Assembly: GCA_016081115.2 (NCBI GenBank)
Contig: JABTTQ020002847.1
Coordinates: 124,001-188,000 of the forward strand
DNA length: 64,000 nucleotides
Direction of reading: 5' to 3'
From: Rehmannia glutinosa
Lineage: Eukaryota > Streptophyta > Magnoliopsida > Lamiales > Orobanchaceae
Part shown: piece after piece, positions 12,063-22,818 of the stretch
How the letters are laid out: the number at the start of each line of letters is the position of its first letter
How positions within the stretch are numbered: position 1 is the first letter of the stretch
Notes under the pieces: model-generated
Database searches by the model: none
Told to the model about the DNA's origin: nothing
The model's input: the letters and a program-made list of their open reading frames with translations, nothing else
Program-made: the position numbers and the translations under genes

Positions 12063-13880
12063 TGACCAACCATGCGAGAAGAGTCCCTATGTTGAAGTGA
12101 AGCTGGAATTATAAACCCGAGATGAAGATGAGATAGCGAGTCTCAAAGACGGTGGGAAATATGCAGCTATGTGATGATGAGAGAGCTGATCAAAATAACA
12201 CAACTGCAAGACGACTAAATCCAGCTAACTTATTACAACCTGGTGTAAGGTGGCTGAGAGACCATCCACCAGAACTAATCATTGGAGATGTAAGAGAAGG
12301 TGTGAAAACTAGATCTAGAACCCAACAAGAAGCTATGTTCACTTGATTCATCTCACAAATAGAGCCAAAAGATGTGTCACAAGCTTTGGATAACACACAT
12401 TGGATTCAAGCCATGCAAGAAGAGCTGAATCAGTTTGAAAGGAACAAAGTGTGGGTATTGGTTCAAAGACCTACTCATCAAAATGTTATTGGCACTAAAT
12501 GGGTGTTCAGAAACAAAATGAATGAGGAAGGTTTTGTGGTAAGAAACAAAGCAAGATTGGTAGCCAAAGGGTATTTCCAAGAAAAGGAATAGATTTGGAT
12601 GAAACTTTTGCTCCTGTGGCAAGATTAGAGGCCATACGGATGTTTCTTGCCTATGATGCTCACAAGAACTTCACTGTATATCAAATGGATGTAAAGAGTG
12701 CATTCCTTAATGGGTTATTGGAGGAAGAAGTGTATGTTGAACAACCTCCAGGATTTAACCAGAAGACTCTTGGAGATAAAGTATACAAACTCAAGCAAGC
12801 TTTATATGGATTGAAACAGGCACTAAGAGCATGGTATGATACATTATCACAATTCCTGATTGAGAACGGATTCACAGAAGGCAAAGTGGATAGAACACTC
12901 TTCAGAATTCAAGATGGGAATAGTACGCTTGTTCAAATATATGTGGATGACATCATCTTTGGATCCACAAACAAAGAGTTGTGTGATAAATTCTAAAATC
13001 TTATGCAAAGCAAATTTGAAATGAGCATGATGGGAGAGCCGACATTCTTCCTTGGACTCCAAGTGAACAAAGTGAAGGATGGAACCTTCATAAGTCGGAC
13101 AAAATACACGAGAGAGATTTAATGAAGAAATTTGGTATGGAAGAGAAGTCTTACGTGAAAATACCAATGAATACATAAGTCAAAATGGATATGGATCTGG
13201 ATGGCAAGCCTGTGGATCAAACAAGATCTGAGCACTTATTGGATCGTTGTTCTATCTCACGGCAAAGCGGGCGGACATCACCTTTGATGTAGGTGTATGT
13301 GCAAGATTTCAATTTGCTCCAAAAGAAAGCCACATTCTGCTGACCAAAAGAATCTTGAGATATTTGAAAGGAAGCCAAGAAGTTGGCTTATGGTATCCTA
13401 AGGAAGGTGGATTCAAGCTAATTGGTTACTCGGACTCGACTATCTTTGGATGCGAGTTGACAAGAAAAGTACCTCAAGTACATGTCAAATGCTTGGAAAT
13501 AGATTAATTTCTGGTTTAGCAAGAAGAAAAATTCAATAGCAACCTCCACGGTGAAGCGAGAATACATAGTCGTGGCGGCTGTTGTGCCCAAGTCTTATGG
13601 ATGAGACAAAGGTGAGAGACTATGAAGTTGAAGAAAAGGAAATTCTAATTATGTGTGATAACATAAGTGCAGTTGCAATCACCCAAAATCCTGTGTTGTA
13701 CTCAAGAACGAAGCACATTGATATCAGATATCACTTCATAAGTGATCATGTTGAAAAGAAGGACATCACCTTAGAATATATCTCAAGCGATAAGTTAGCA
13801 ATGATATATTCACAAAACCATTATGTGAATCAAGATTTGAAGAACTCAAGCATGAATTAGGGTTAATTGGTGAGTTGACA
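12063..13880 (+). pseudogene. SIR-B pol remnant (RT and RNase H half)
   Basis: The reverse transcriptase is well preserved in two adjoining frames. The first, at about 12374-12590, runs from LDNTHWIQAMQEELNQFE to KARLVAKGYFQEKE. The second, 12595-12996, runs from DETFAPVARLEAIRMF through the QMDVKSAFLNG catalytic-D block, VYVEQPPGF and GLKQALRAWYDTLSQF to the YVDD catalytic box (IYVDDIIFGSTNKEL). One frameshift lies at about 12592 and a stop follows at 12994. RNase H parts are at 13247-13507 (LRYLKGSQEVGLWYPKEGG, YSDSTIFGC) and 13582-13860 (SAVAITQNPVLYSRTKHIDI). Differences from SIR-D in the RNase H part include in-place changes at CAGCTG sites. Not functional as written. Confidence 0.88.
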
Positions 13881-14426
13881 TTGAAGACTCAAAAGAAAAA
13901 GATGGAACATGAAAAGATGAAAAGAGTGAACTCTTGAATCAACTAAGTGAATCACCAGATGTCGGAGAATCATTTGATCGAGTTAGTGACGGTGAGTGCT
14001 TATGTGCAAAGAGAGAAGAGTTAAATCAGCTAAGGAATAAGTTGAGTCATTTATGAGCAAAGTGACAAAAATGCGTCGTTTTTACTAAGCGAGAATGTTT
14101 TTAATAATGGCGCAAAAGATAATTGTGGCGTGTCGATACCAAAAGTTGCATACCAAGCTTATGATTGGATATAAATGCTGCCGCATTAAATGCGAGAAAT
14201 TAAATGTTAATCGGCGTGCAAAATCTGAGCCGTTGATCTTGATCAAATTTCAAAAAACCACCCGCACGTCTTTTCATAACCCATACATATACCATTTCGT
14301 CCGATTTTCTCTCACTTTACCAAAACTGTTCATCTCTTTCAAGAGCAAAGAAAGCATTTTTACTCTCAAAACCCTACAAATCTCCAAAGCTTATCTTCAA
14401 AGTTTCATTCGGTGAATCTTCGAGAA
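13881..14426 (+). promoter_or_regulatory. SIR-B pol-ORF3 spacer with TATA-like box
   Basis: The spacer carries GGATATAAATGCTGCCGCAT (TATAAA at 14170-14175), matching SIR-A and SIR-D. A leader-like stretch with CTCTCAAAACCCTACAAATC near 14363 follows, then the ATG of ORF3 at 14427. Conservation of a non-coding spacer in three copies supports a regulatory role, but promoter activity is inferred. Confidence 0.4.
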
Positions 14427-17400
14427 ATGGCATCTACTTACGACTTCATCAAGTTGGGAAAGCAAATCCACACGGGATCTACTGTGGACTTCGAAGGCAC
14501 GATCAAACAAGGGTCAGACGAAACCCTTGTGAAGAAAATAGCAGAGAAGTTGGAAAAATCAGGACTGAAACCCTTTTTGTCGATGGAGTTTCAAATGACC
14601 TACGTGGAGGAGGTTGCACAGTTCTATGTGAATCTTGAAGTTCACGATGAGGGCATCAAGTCCTCTGTTCACGGGAAAGATTTCACCATCACGCCAAGGA
14701 TCCGCGAGAACATCATTCGCTTCCGCGGAAGGAGTCAGGAGATTTAAGAAAGTTCGATGTTAACCTGGTGTTGCTTGGAAGGAAGTGGCCAAACACGATT
14801 GTCTTTGCGAAGGTTGTCTGGTAGAGAAGAAGGCTGGCGAAGGAAGATTACCACAAGTTCTTTGGACATTGTTGCAAAGTGTGTGGACATCAAATTTGGA
14901 AGCTTTAATCGGCTATCCAAAACCAAGTGATCTTGATGGTGCGATCATGGAGGAGAAGAAAGTAAACCGGGCCGAGTTTGTATACAGCCAGACTACGCGA
15001 GAATATTGGGAATAAATCCTTCAAGTAGGATGGTTCGTTTGGAGGTTCCATGGGGGTACGGATGGTGATCGGCGGATGATGGAAGTTAAAGAGTTCCTCT
15101 TCGACGTGGAAAGGCGTTCCATGTTAACAAAAAGATGTTCCGATCAAATCTCTGCGAGCACAGAGGAGAGCTTATGCCAAGAGAGCGGACACAAGTGAGG
15201 AGAATCGGTGACCACCCTGAAGAAACAAACATCACCTCCTCAAGAAGACTGTTGCCCCCCTGCAGTGCGAAGAAAAAGAAAACCGCACTTTTGCCCTGCG
15301 AGAAGTCAGCTTCCCCGGCCGTGTCTCCTGCCCCTGCGGCAGATGCAATGGAGAAGGAACCGTTAATCCCTTCTCCATAATTAAAAAAAGAGGATTGTCA
15401 CAACAAGGAACGCAGTGCCTCTAAGACAACTACGAAGGCATTTACCTTCGACGAACCAGGAAGGAAGTGGAACGGATATTCCTCCGGTGAAAACAAAAAA
15501 GAAGAAGAAAGAATCATCAAGCGCTCCGAGCTTGAGAAAACAGTAGTCGCCACTCGGTGGAACAGATCGCGGAGACAATCGGAAAGTAGAGTCTCCCGAT
15601 ATTATGTCTTTGAAACAACCGGATCTGGCCAAGCCGATCCCAGCGAGGCAAATTGAAGACACAACTATAGCCGAGCAGTTGAGACACAAGAATCGAGAAA
15701 GCAAACTCTCGCTGTTGACGGGGTTGTATCCCCTCGCAATGAGGCGTTGCTGAGGTGTGGAGCACCAAAGTTTGCTACCTTCAATCCCCGAGAACGAAAG
15801 AAAAGCAGGATAAGATGATAAAGAGATGATGATGTGATGATCCTATCCCCACCATATCCGGACATCCAAAATCGTCTGCGAGAATAGAGGAAGTGGAAGT
15901 CGAGTCGATCCAGGGAACGATTCCAAAGACCGAGAATTTATTGAAGAAGACGAATGTTGAACTTTTCGGATTGACCAACGTGGTTCAAGCACTAGATGAA
16001 GAAAAGCGCACATATATCTTGAGATCTTCAAAGACAAGGAGAAGAGGGTGAGAGAGGAAGTTGAAGCTCGTGAAAAGGCCGATTTGTCCCTTTCTTTGGA
16101 ACCACGATCATACACATCCTCATCTTGACATTCTCTCCGGGAGTGATGAGGATCTCGGACCTGCTCGCCAAGCTTCTGAAGAATTAGACATGCGGCAAGC
16201 CTTGCGGGAATCTAGGGTCCTACACGAGCAAGCGGTTATTGGAAGGACTGGGGAGTCTTCCACATCACGGTGGAGATTGATCCGATGGGAGTGGTGCGAC
16301 ATATTGCCCCTGTTGTTGTTCTTTGCTACCACTTCCCCGCTCACTCGAAGAAGGTGTTAAGAGAAATGACGATGAAAGCGGGATTGTGGGGACCCTAGTC
16401 GAGCCAACCCCTAATGAAGGTGTCTTACCACCGCCCAACGGGCCGGATACTCAAAGGAACAACCGTGAGTCCGGAGACGAGTGACCCCATTCAAGTCACT
16501 CGGTGGTGTGCCGGTGAGGGGGAAACTCCCTCCACCTGCGGCAAGGTCGGAGGATCTGCGGTGACTCCACAACGAATCTTGGAGGCGAAGTGGAGAAGGA
16601 ACAACAAATGGATACACAACAAGTTGTCAGCGGTGCTCAGGCAGTTAACTCATCTCGGTGAAATGCCAATCGCTTGCTCTGCAGGCCAATGACGCTATCG
16701 ATGCGGTCGAGGCATAGGAAGGAACGCGCCCGGGAGTTAACACTGGGCAATGAAAGTGCAATCCATGGAGTTGAGACTCCGGTGGATGCCACCTCGAAGA
16801 CCCCAAGACACCGTGACATCAAAGGGGATCGTCGAGGCCTCGTCAGAGCCGAGGCTGCAGGAGGTAATGAAGGCCAATGGGAGGTTGAGACTTCCGGGGT
16901 AAAGAGAGGCTACGAGAACATCCCTCCTACTATCATTGATTCATCCGAAAAGGAGATAATCGCTCTTCACGATTCCCAAGACAATCCGATGTAACCTTCA
17001 GGATCCGAAGGTGAAGACAGCGAAGGCCGAAGTCATCCCCTATTGCCGATCCAAAAGACTCGGTGAGTATGTTCTCCTAAGCACGAGTAAGACCGACCTT
17101 AAGGCTACTCGCCAAACCTTTAATTTTGATGATGAGCCACCCCTGCAAATCTCATCATCGTCCAATGATGCTACTGACACGGCCGAGGACGGTCAACTCA
17201 CATGGAAAAACCACCGAGACCGGCGGCCGTTTGAGACAACCGAGCTCACCGATTGAGTCAAAACCCCAATGAGACCCACGGTGACACACGATCAAGCTGC
17301 GCGGAGTTGCCCAAGGCTGCAGCGAGAATCAATGCAACCGGGCACATCACGGGCACGAGTTACCATTGAACATATTCCCGTTGTCCGTGATGATTCGTTC

Positions 17401-19350
17401 AAGAATCGTTCCCTTTCTCTCTAGTGCTACCTGACCTTCTTGAAGAATCAGCTAGAGACCAAGAATGTTTCCATAAACCACGATCCCGTTATTCCAACGA
17501 GATACCATCGTCCCAGAGATTTCGACTTTGACGTTTGCTTGGCCGCACCGAGACAGAAGTGATAGGCGAGGTTCGAGAAGTTTTCAAGGCCATATTTGCA
17601 GAGATAGAGAAGATGGAGAGGCACCACGCCTCCACTGGACATGAGTAGGATAACCGAGATGCAAATCTTCACTGGCGTCTGCGTGGAATAATTGTCGGGG
17701 ATCCGGGAATGGTGGCAACAACGGCCAGACAATGCGTGTAGAACAAGTTCGATACTTGAACTTTGTTCAATAAATTGCTAATCTGGCGGTGAGAATCTTG
17801 ATATGAAGACAAGAATGCAAGAAAACATCGATCGAATGCATGAATCTAATAACATGAGAGATGCATTCTTGCGTGAATTTCATAAGAAAGAGCTTCACGC
17901 GTAGAGGAGAACATGGAGAAGAAATTCAGCCTCCTCATGGCCGAAATGAAGGCTGGTGATAGTGAATCCAACGCCACTCGCTACGAATTCCGTGCGGATA
18001 CTCCGCAGCCAGATTGAAGCATAACTCAACTATCGGCCCGCTTAGACTTCATGATTGCCGGCTTGTTTCGGGGTTCCTCTCTCCTTTGATGATGCCAAAA
18101 AGGGGAAGAGGAATACCTAAAAGCGATGAAAGGTTCGGAGTCGAGAAGAAGGATGCTTGGTGAGAAGGAGAAGACAGTGAAGAACTAAGAAGAGAGAAGA
18201 AGAAGGAAAATCTGTTGAGGGGAAAGGTTCGAAAGATATGACCCCGATGATTGCAAAAACCCCCAACAAGGTCTTGTCACGGTGATATCATCAGCAAACT
18301 CGATGACTTTGCCACTCCAACACTCCAGCACTGCCCATGGTGGCGAAAAATAGTACTCAGTTGATTCAAAGCATAACTCAACTATCAGCCACTTAGACTT
18401 CATGATTGCCAGCTTGTTTCCAGGGGTTCCTCTCTCCTTTGATGATGCCAAAAAGGGGGAAGAGGAATACCTAAAAAAGCGATGAAAGGTTCGGAGTGAG
18501 AGAAGAAGGATCTGTTGTGAAGGAGAAGACAACTGAAGAACTAAGAAGAGAGAAGAAGGGAAAATCTGTTGAGGGGAAAGGTTCGAAAGATATGACCCTG
18601 ATGATTGCAAAAACCCCCCAACAAGGTCTTGTCACAGCTGATATCATCAAAGCAAACTCAAGTGACTTTGCCACTCCAACACTCCGCATACCCATGGTGG
18701 CGAAAAATAGTAGAAGCAAGGATGAAGGAGGTGGAAGGAAAGATGGATGCCCGAGTTATGGATATTCTGAAACAACATGGAGGCATTCCAATAGACAGAG
18801 ACACCTATGCCATTTCAGACGTCGGAACCGTGGGTTACATCACAAATATGTCCATAGCTCAAGCCTGAGATTTGTATTGGGAAAAAGGCCTCAACCTATG
18901 TGAAGAAGGCGTGACGTGAGGACTCATCGTGGGCGGCCATTCTTTAGTCACTCGGGGAAAAAGAAGGCCCAAGATACAATACACGCCCGCAGGCGGAAGG
19001 AAGAAGCGATGGAGGAGGAAGAGGTTTCAGACCTAGACCTCTGGCCAAAAACATTGAATATATAGATCCAGGCAAGAAAGGAGGGATCAATTGGGCTGGA
19101 TTCGACGAAGTAGCCAACCTACAAGTGGCCAAGAACAATGATGAGTATGTAAAAAGAATTGAAGAAGAAAATAGAAGACAAACTCAGCTGTGGGAAGAAA
19201 GACAAGAAAGAAAAAGAAGAGATGAAGCTGCCAGAAAAGCATATGAGAAAAAAAGCGGTGAAGAAGAGAAATAGATCGAGAAGAAGAGCACGGTGATGAG
19301 GAAAGAAGGAGGCAGCGAAGGAGATGAAGTGTTGATGTCCACCCCTTCAT
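14427..19350 (+). pseudogene. SIR-B third ORF (ORF3), plant-transposon-protein-like
   Basis: The ATG at 14427 opens the cleanest copy of the ORF3 N-terminus in the window: 107 uninterrupted residues starting MASTYDFIKLGKQI and including KKIAEKLEKSGLKPFLSMEF and YVEEVAQFYVNLEVHDEGIK. The 'VEEVxxFYxN' pattern followed by a basic-hydrophobic 'KDFTITP' segment resembles the N-terminal half of the plant transposon protein family (Transposase_32-like; a search is needed). A stop lies at 14745, then fragments run in all frames to 19350. These include ARVMDILKQHGGIPIDRDTY (about 18747-18806) and the Arg/Glu coiled coil EEENRRQTQLWEERQERKRR near 19160-19220. A 0.35-kb tandem duplication lies at 18012-18713. 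Function unknown. Confidence 0.62.
18012..18713 (+). repeat. Tandem duplication (about 350 bp x2) inside SIR-B ORF3
   Basis: Copy 1 (about 18012-18354) and copy 2 (about 18364-18713) share the order GCATAACTCAACTATC, the TTTGATGATGCC-AAAAAGGGG block, TCTGTTGAGGGGAAAGGTTC, AACAAGGTCTTGTCAC and TGGCGAAAAATAGTA. The offset is 352-357 bp. SIR-A has one copy at about 9460-9800. Copy 2 is the better preserved. Confidence 0.85.
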
Positions 19351-19616
19351 GTATTTTACTATGTAAATACATCTTTATGTAAGTCCTCTGTACATCGAAT
19401 AAAATTGTATAATTTCTATACTTGCGTAGATATGGAATAGCATGGTTCCATTAAACTCTATTTAAGCTCTGATACACCATGTAAACAGCTGTGTAAAGAA
19501 CAAGAATGTTATGATCAATAAAAGATTGATTCTATGCATATATTCTGTGATTCTACATTGTCTGCACGTATCTTTCTTTGTTTAATTATTGTATGAACAT
19601 TTTAAGTTTTGGCATC

Positions 19617-19632
19617 ATCAAAAAGGGGAAAT
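19617..19632 (+). other. SIR-B polypurine tract
   Basis: The tract ATCAAAAAGGGGAAAT directly precedes TGTTGGGAAATT, the start of the 3' LTR. It is homologous to the SIR-A tract. Confidence 0.85.
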
Positions 19633-21067
19633 TGTTGGGAAATTAATTTTTAGATTTTGATGAATGCCATGTAAAACTTAGAATAGAAAGTTGGCACCCC
19701 ATTTTTGTTGTAAATTGCATTGTAATAGATAGGGGTGGTCGAGTGAGTTAAGTCGGCTATGCTGAACATGCAAGAAGTCAACCGGGGACTAGAAGGAAGA
19801 CTCATTGAGAGGCGGTGAGTGTGGCGAAGAAGAGAAGACATGAACTCGATGAAGGTGCGAGTTGAGATGCAGCTGAGTGAAGTGTCAGTCAAGTCAACTC
19901 AAGATAGCCAAGTCTCAAGATGAAGTGACAGATGAGTCATCCAATGATTGAAAGCTGACTCAAAGTCACCTGGGGAAGTCAAGGAAATGCAGTCAAGTTG
20001 AGGTAACTGAAAGAGATCCGTTGCCTGAAGTCAAGAGAATTACTTAAACAAGTAATACTTCCATCTTGCCTTTCTTAAAGTGCTCAGTCCCGAGAAGCGT
20101 GCAAAAGGAATAAACCAATGGGAAGATGCACTGTGTCGAACTCGAAAAGTCAAGACTCATTCATACGAGGAAATGTCAATTCCATGAACTGCAACAAGAC
20201 AAGCCAACGACCACAAGTGTCTTTTGAAAATTAACCTATCTCTTCAACGGGCAAATTTTCAAAAGAACACTATAAAAGGCTGAGGAATCTATTTGAGAAA
20301 AGTGTGAACTTTGTGACCTAGAACTTTCAAGCTCTTATTCAAACTATAACCTACTCAAGACATTCAAGTTCAATCCTCAAGCGTAAATTACGAAGGAAAT
20401 CAATCCAACACTCACCTGTGAAGGAAAGACGACTTCAATCAGTTGAAGAGGAAACATTTGAAAAATCAAGGGGTCTACATTCCACGAAGGATTGTAGAAA
20501 GGTTCAAGATCGAACCAGTCTCAAGTTTTCGGAGGGCTTCGTGATCAAATCCAAGAAGCTTGAGCAAGTGACATGAGTAGCAAAGCGGTTTGCCTGTGAA
20601 GAAGCCGAGTCGTCACGAGAAGCCGTGTTTGTGTGACCAAGGCATCTCCAAACCGAGTCCCAAAGGATCAAGTCAATTTGTGTGATCAAGACTTGCATCC
20701 GGGTGATAACCACTTTGTACATTGATCAATACTTAGTGGATTCCTCCAGGAGTTGGAGAAGAGAGGAGTAGAAGAATTACACCATCTTCGAACCTCTATA
20801 AAAATTTATTGTGTCATTTACATTTCAGCACTTTAATTTCTGCTTATTATTTCAATATCTGCTGATAAATTTGATATCCAATTGAGTATTAACTCAGTCG
20901 AGTCTGTTGAGTGGCTAACTCTGCTGATTAACTAACTTAGCTGTCCATCAAGGACTTAGCTGTGAAGTATTAACTCTGAACGTTTTAAAAGGACTAAATC
21001 GAAAAGTTGGTAAGGTTTATTCAACCCCCCCTTCTAAACCTTACACTCACACCCCTTGGGACCTACA
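19633..21067 (+). repeat. SIR-B 3' LTR
   Basis: The LTR is 1435 bp, begins TGTTGGGAAATTAA and ends CCCCTTGGGACCTACA. The TG...CA ends are intact. It is similar over its whole length to the reverse complement of 22819-24403 (SIR-C), including the run of C before TTCTAAACCTTACACTCAC. The right edge joins SIR-C gag with no spacer. Confidence 0.9.
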
Positions 21068-22687
21068 GCATGTCGTGTCTCCACACTCTTTTTGGCTCAT
21101 AATAAGGTCATCAAATGATTTAGATGCCTTAGTGAATGAAGCTATCACATTTTTGAGATCATTTTTTCTCTTTTCTATAGCATCTATCTCTGCTATTAGC
21201 TTAGCATTCTCAGCCTTCAGCTCTTTATTCTCATCGGCTATGTGACTTAGAGTACTCAGTTCCTTAGTTAGCTGTGAGTTTTGGCTTTTGAGATGGCTGT
21301 TTTCCTCATTTAATAGTGTGTGTGAGGATTTAATGTGCTCAAAGTCTTTCATCATTTTGCCTAATGAATCATAAATATCAGTGGGTGATGAAGTGTGTGT
21401 GTCACAATCACTGTCACTAGAATCTGAGTGAGATGAATTAGAGTGTACCTCATCTTCTTTGTCAGGTTGATCTTGTTCTTTAGCCATTAGACAGATCAAT
21501 GCTTCTTCTTTAGAGTCACTTGAGTAGTCAGCTTCACTACTCTCTGAGTCTGCTGTGTCTTTTGACTTAGCTGTCTAAGCAGTCTCTGCAGCCAACATTG
21601 CCTTTTTCTTTTCTTGTCTTCTTTCTCTGAAGACTCTTCTTTTTTCTTCATTCCTGTATTTATTGACTACAGGATATGAACAGTCAATAGCAAAATGTCC
21701 TGGTTGTCAGCAATTCCAACACAAGTTTTCAACTTTTTGGTCAGCTCTCTCATTTCTTGAGTTATCAGTTCTTTGATATTCGACCTTTTGATACTCAGCT
21801 CTCTTTGGTGGCCTATCTTCCCTTGACTTGGAGGGAGTTGAATGTCTTCTAGAGGATTCACCTTTATTTCTTTTGTAGTTCTTGCTGAAGAACTTGTTGA
21901 ATCTTTTAACCATCAGTGGGTCAATGATTTCTTTGGTCTCAGCTCTCTTCCCATCATTGACTATAAGTGCAGTTGTTTTGGGTACAACTGTCTCCTCTTG
22001 ATCTTTTCTTCTCAGCTCAAATTCATAAGCTTTGAGGTCTGAGAATAGTTCATGATTGGATGTTTTTGATAGGTCCATCGAGTGCCTTAGGGCCATGGTC
22101 TTCATTTTCCATTCAGCTGGGAGACTCCTTACAATCTTCATACACATCTCCTTCTGTGTGTATTCCTTCCCAAGTGCTGAGAGCTCATTTGTAATTTCAG
22201 TGAATCTAGCGTCCAGCTGATCCATTGTTTCACCTGCAAGCCTTTTAAACTTTTCAAATTTTTGAACTACAACAGATAATTTGTTTTCTTTAATTTGCTC
22301 TGATCCTTCACAAATTAAAGTTAATTTATCCCAGATTTCTTTTGTTGTTTTGCATGATTTGACTTTATTGAGCATTGTTTTGTCCAGAGTCTTGTAGAGA
22401 ATGTCCTTGGCCACGTTATCCAAGTTGTATCTCTTTCTGTCATCATTTGTCCATTCAGTCTTTGGTTTTTCAACTAGGGCTGGTCTTGGTTTGGTTGCTG
22501 CTTCTTCTCCTTTAGCTGCAGCTGCTCTTCTTGCAACTGTGTTCACTTTCAATATTTGCAGTGACCCATCCTCTATCACTAGCCAAATTTCATCATGTAA
22601 AGCAGATAGATGAGCCTACATACGAATTTTCCAGTCATCAAATTCCTCAATAGTGAACATGGGAATGCGTGTCAAATTTGCTTCCAT
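21068..22687 (-). pseudogene. SIR-C gag, 540 codons in one frame with three nonsense codons
   Basis: The start is ATG at 22687-22685 (MEANLTRIPMFTIEEFDDWK), a DUF4219-like N-terminus. Then come the UBN2 domain (RYNLDNVAKDILYKTLDKT to LTLICEGSEQIKENKL), the MCMKIVRSLPAEWKMK helix and a zinc knuckle reading CWNC-stop-QPGHFAIDC. A Ser/Asp-rich linker and a coiled coil follow, reaching KASKSFDDLIMSQKECGD near the truncation. The frame is unbroken by indels over 1620 bp. The only lesions are TAG at 22618-22616, TGA at 21709-21707 (inside the zinc knuckle) and TAG at 21577-21575. Single transitions from CAG, CGA or TGG codons explain all three. The C-terminus is removed by the SIR-B insertion at 21067. 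Confidence 0.88.
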
Positions 22688-22798
22688 GATAATAAATTTG
22701 ATGAATAAAAGAAAATGGCTTTTGAAAGAACAAATGTTAAAAATTTCTTTGAAAGATTAGAGATCTAGTTTAGTAACCAGTGTGGAAGGCTCGATGAA

Positions 22799-22816
22799 CC
22801 AACCGCTCTGATACCA
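22799..22816 (-). other. SIR-C primer binding site (tRNA-Met(i) type)
   Basis: The minus strand reads TGGTATCAGAGCGGTTGG, starting 2 nt after the LTR end. The 5' part, TGGTATCAGAG, is the standard plant primer site complementary to the initiator methionine tRNA 3' end. Confidence 0.9.
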
Positions 22817-22818
22817 CT

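Larger units (their letters stand above)
12063..21067 (+). mobile_element. SIR-B: right half of a Sirevirus-like copia element
   Basis: The sequence starts abruptly in the middle of pol, at the position equivalent to about 3490 in SIR-A, directly after the SIR-A LTR end. It continues through RT, RNase H, spacer, ORF3 (14427-19350), polypurine tract and 3' LTR (19633-21067). The missing left half (5' LTR, gag, protease, integrase) should lie left of the window if SIR-A inserted here. The 3' LTR end abuts a truncated gag of SIR-C on the other strand. Confidence 0.82.

Noticed and set aside
22799..22816. tRNA-like match
   Set aside because: It is only the 3'-end complement used as a primer site. 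No cloverleaf sequence surrounds it.
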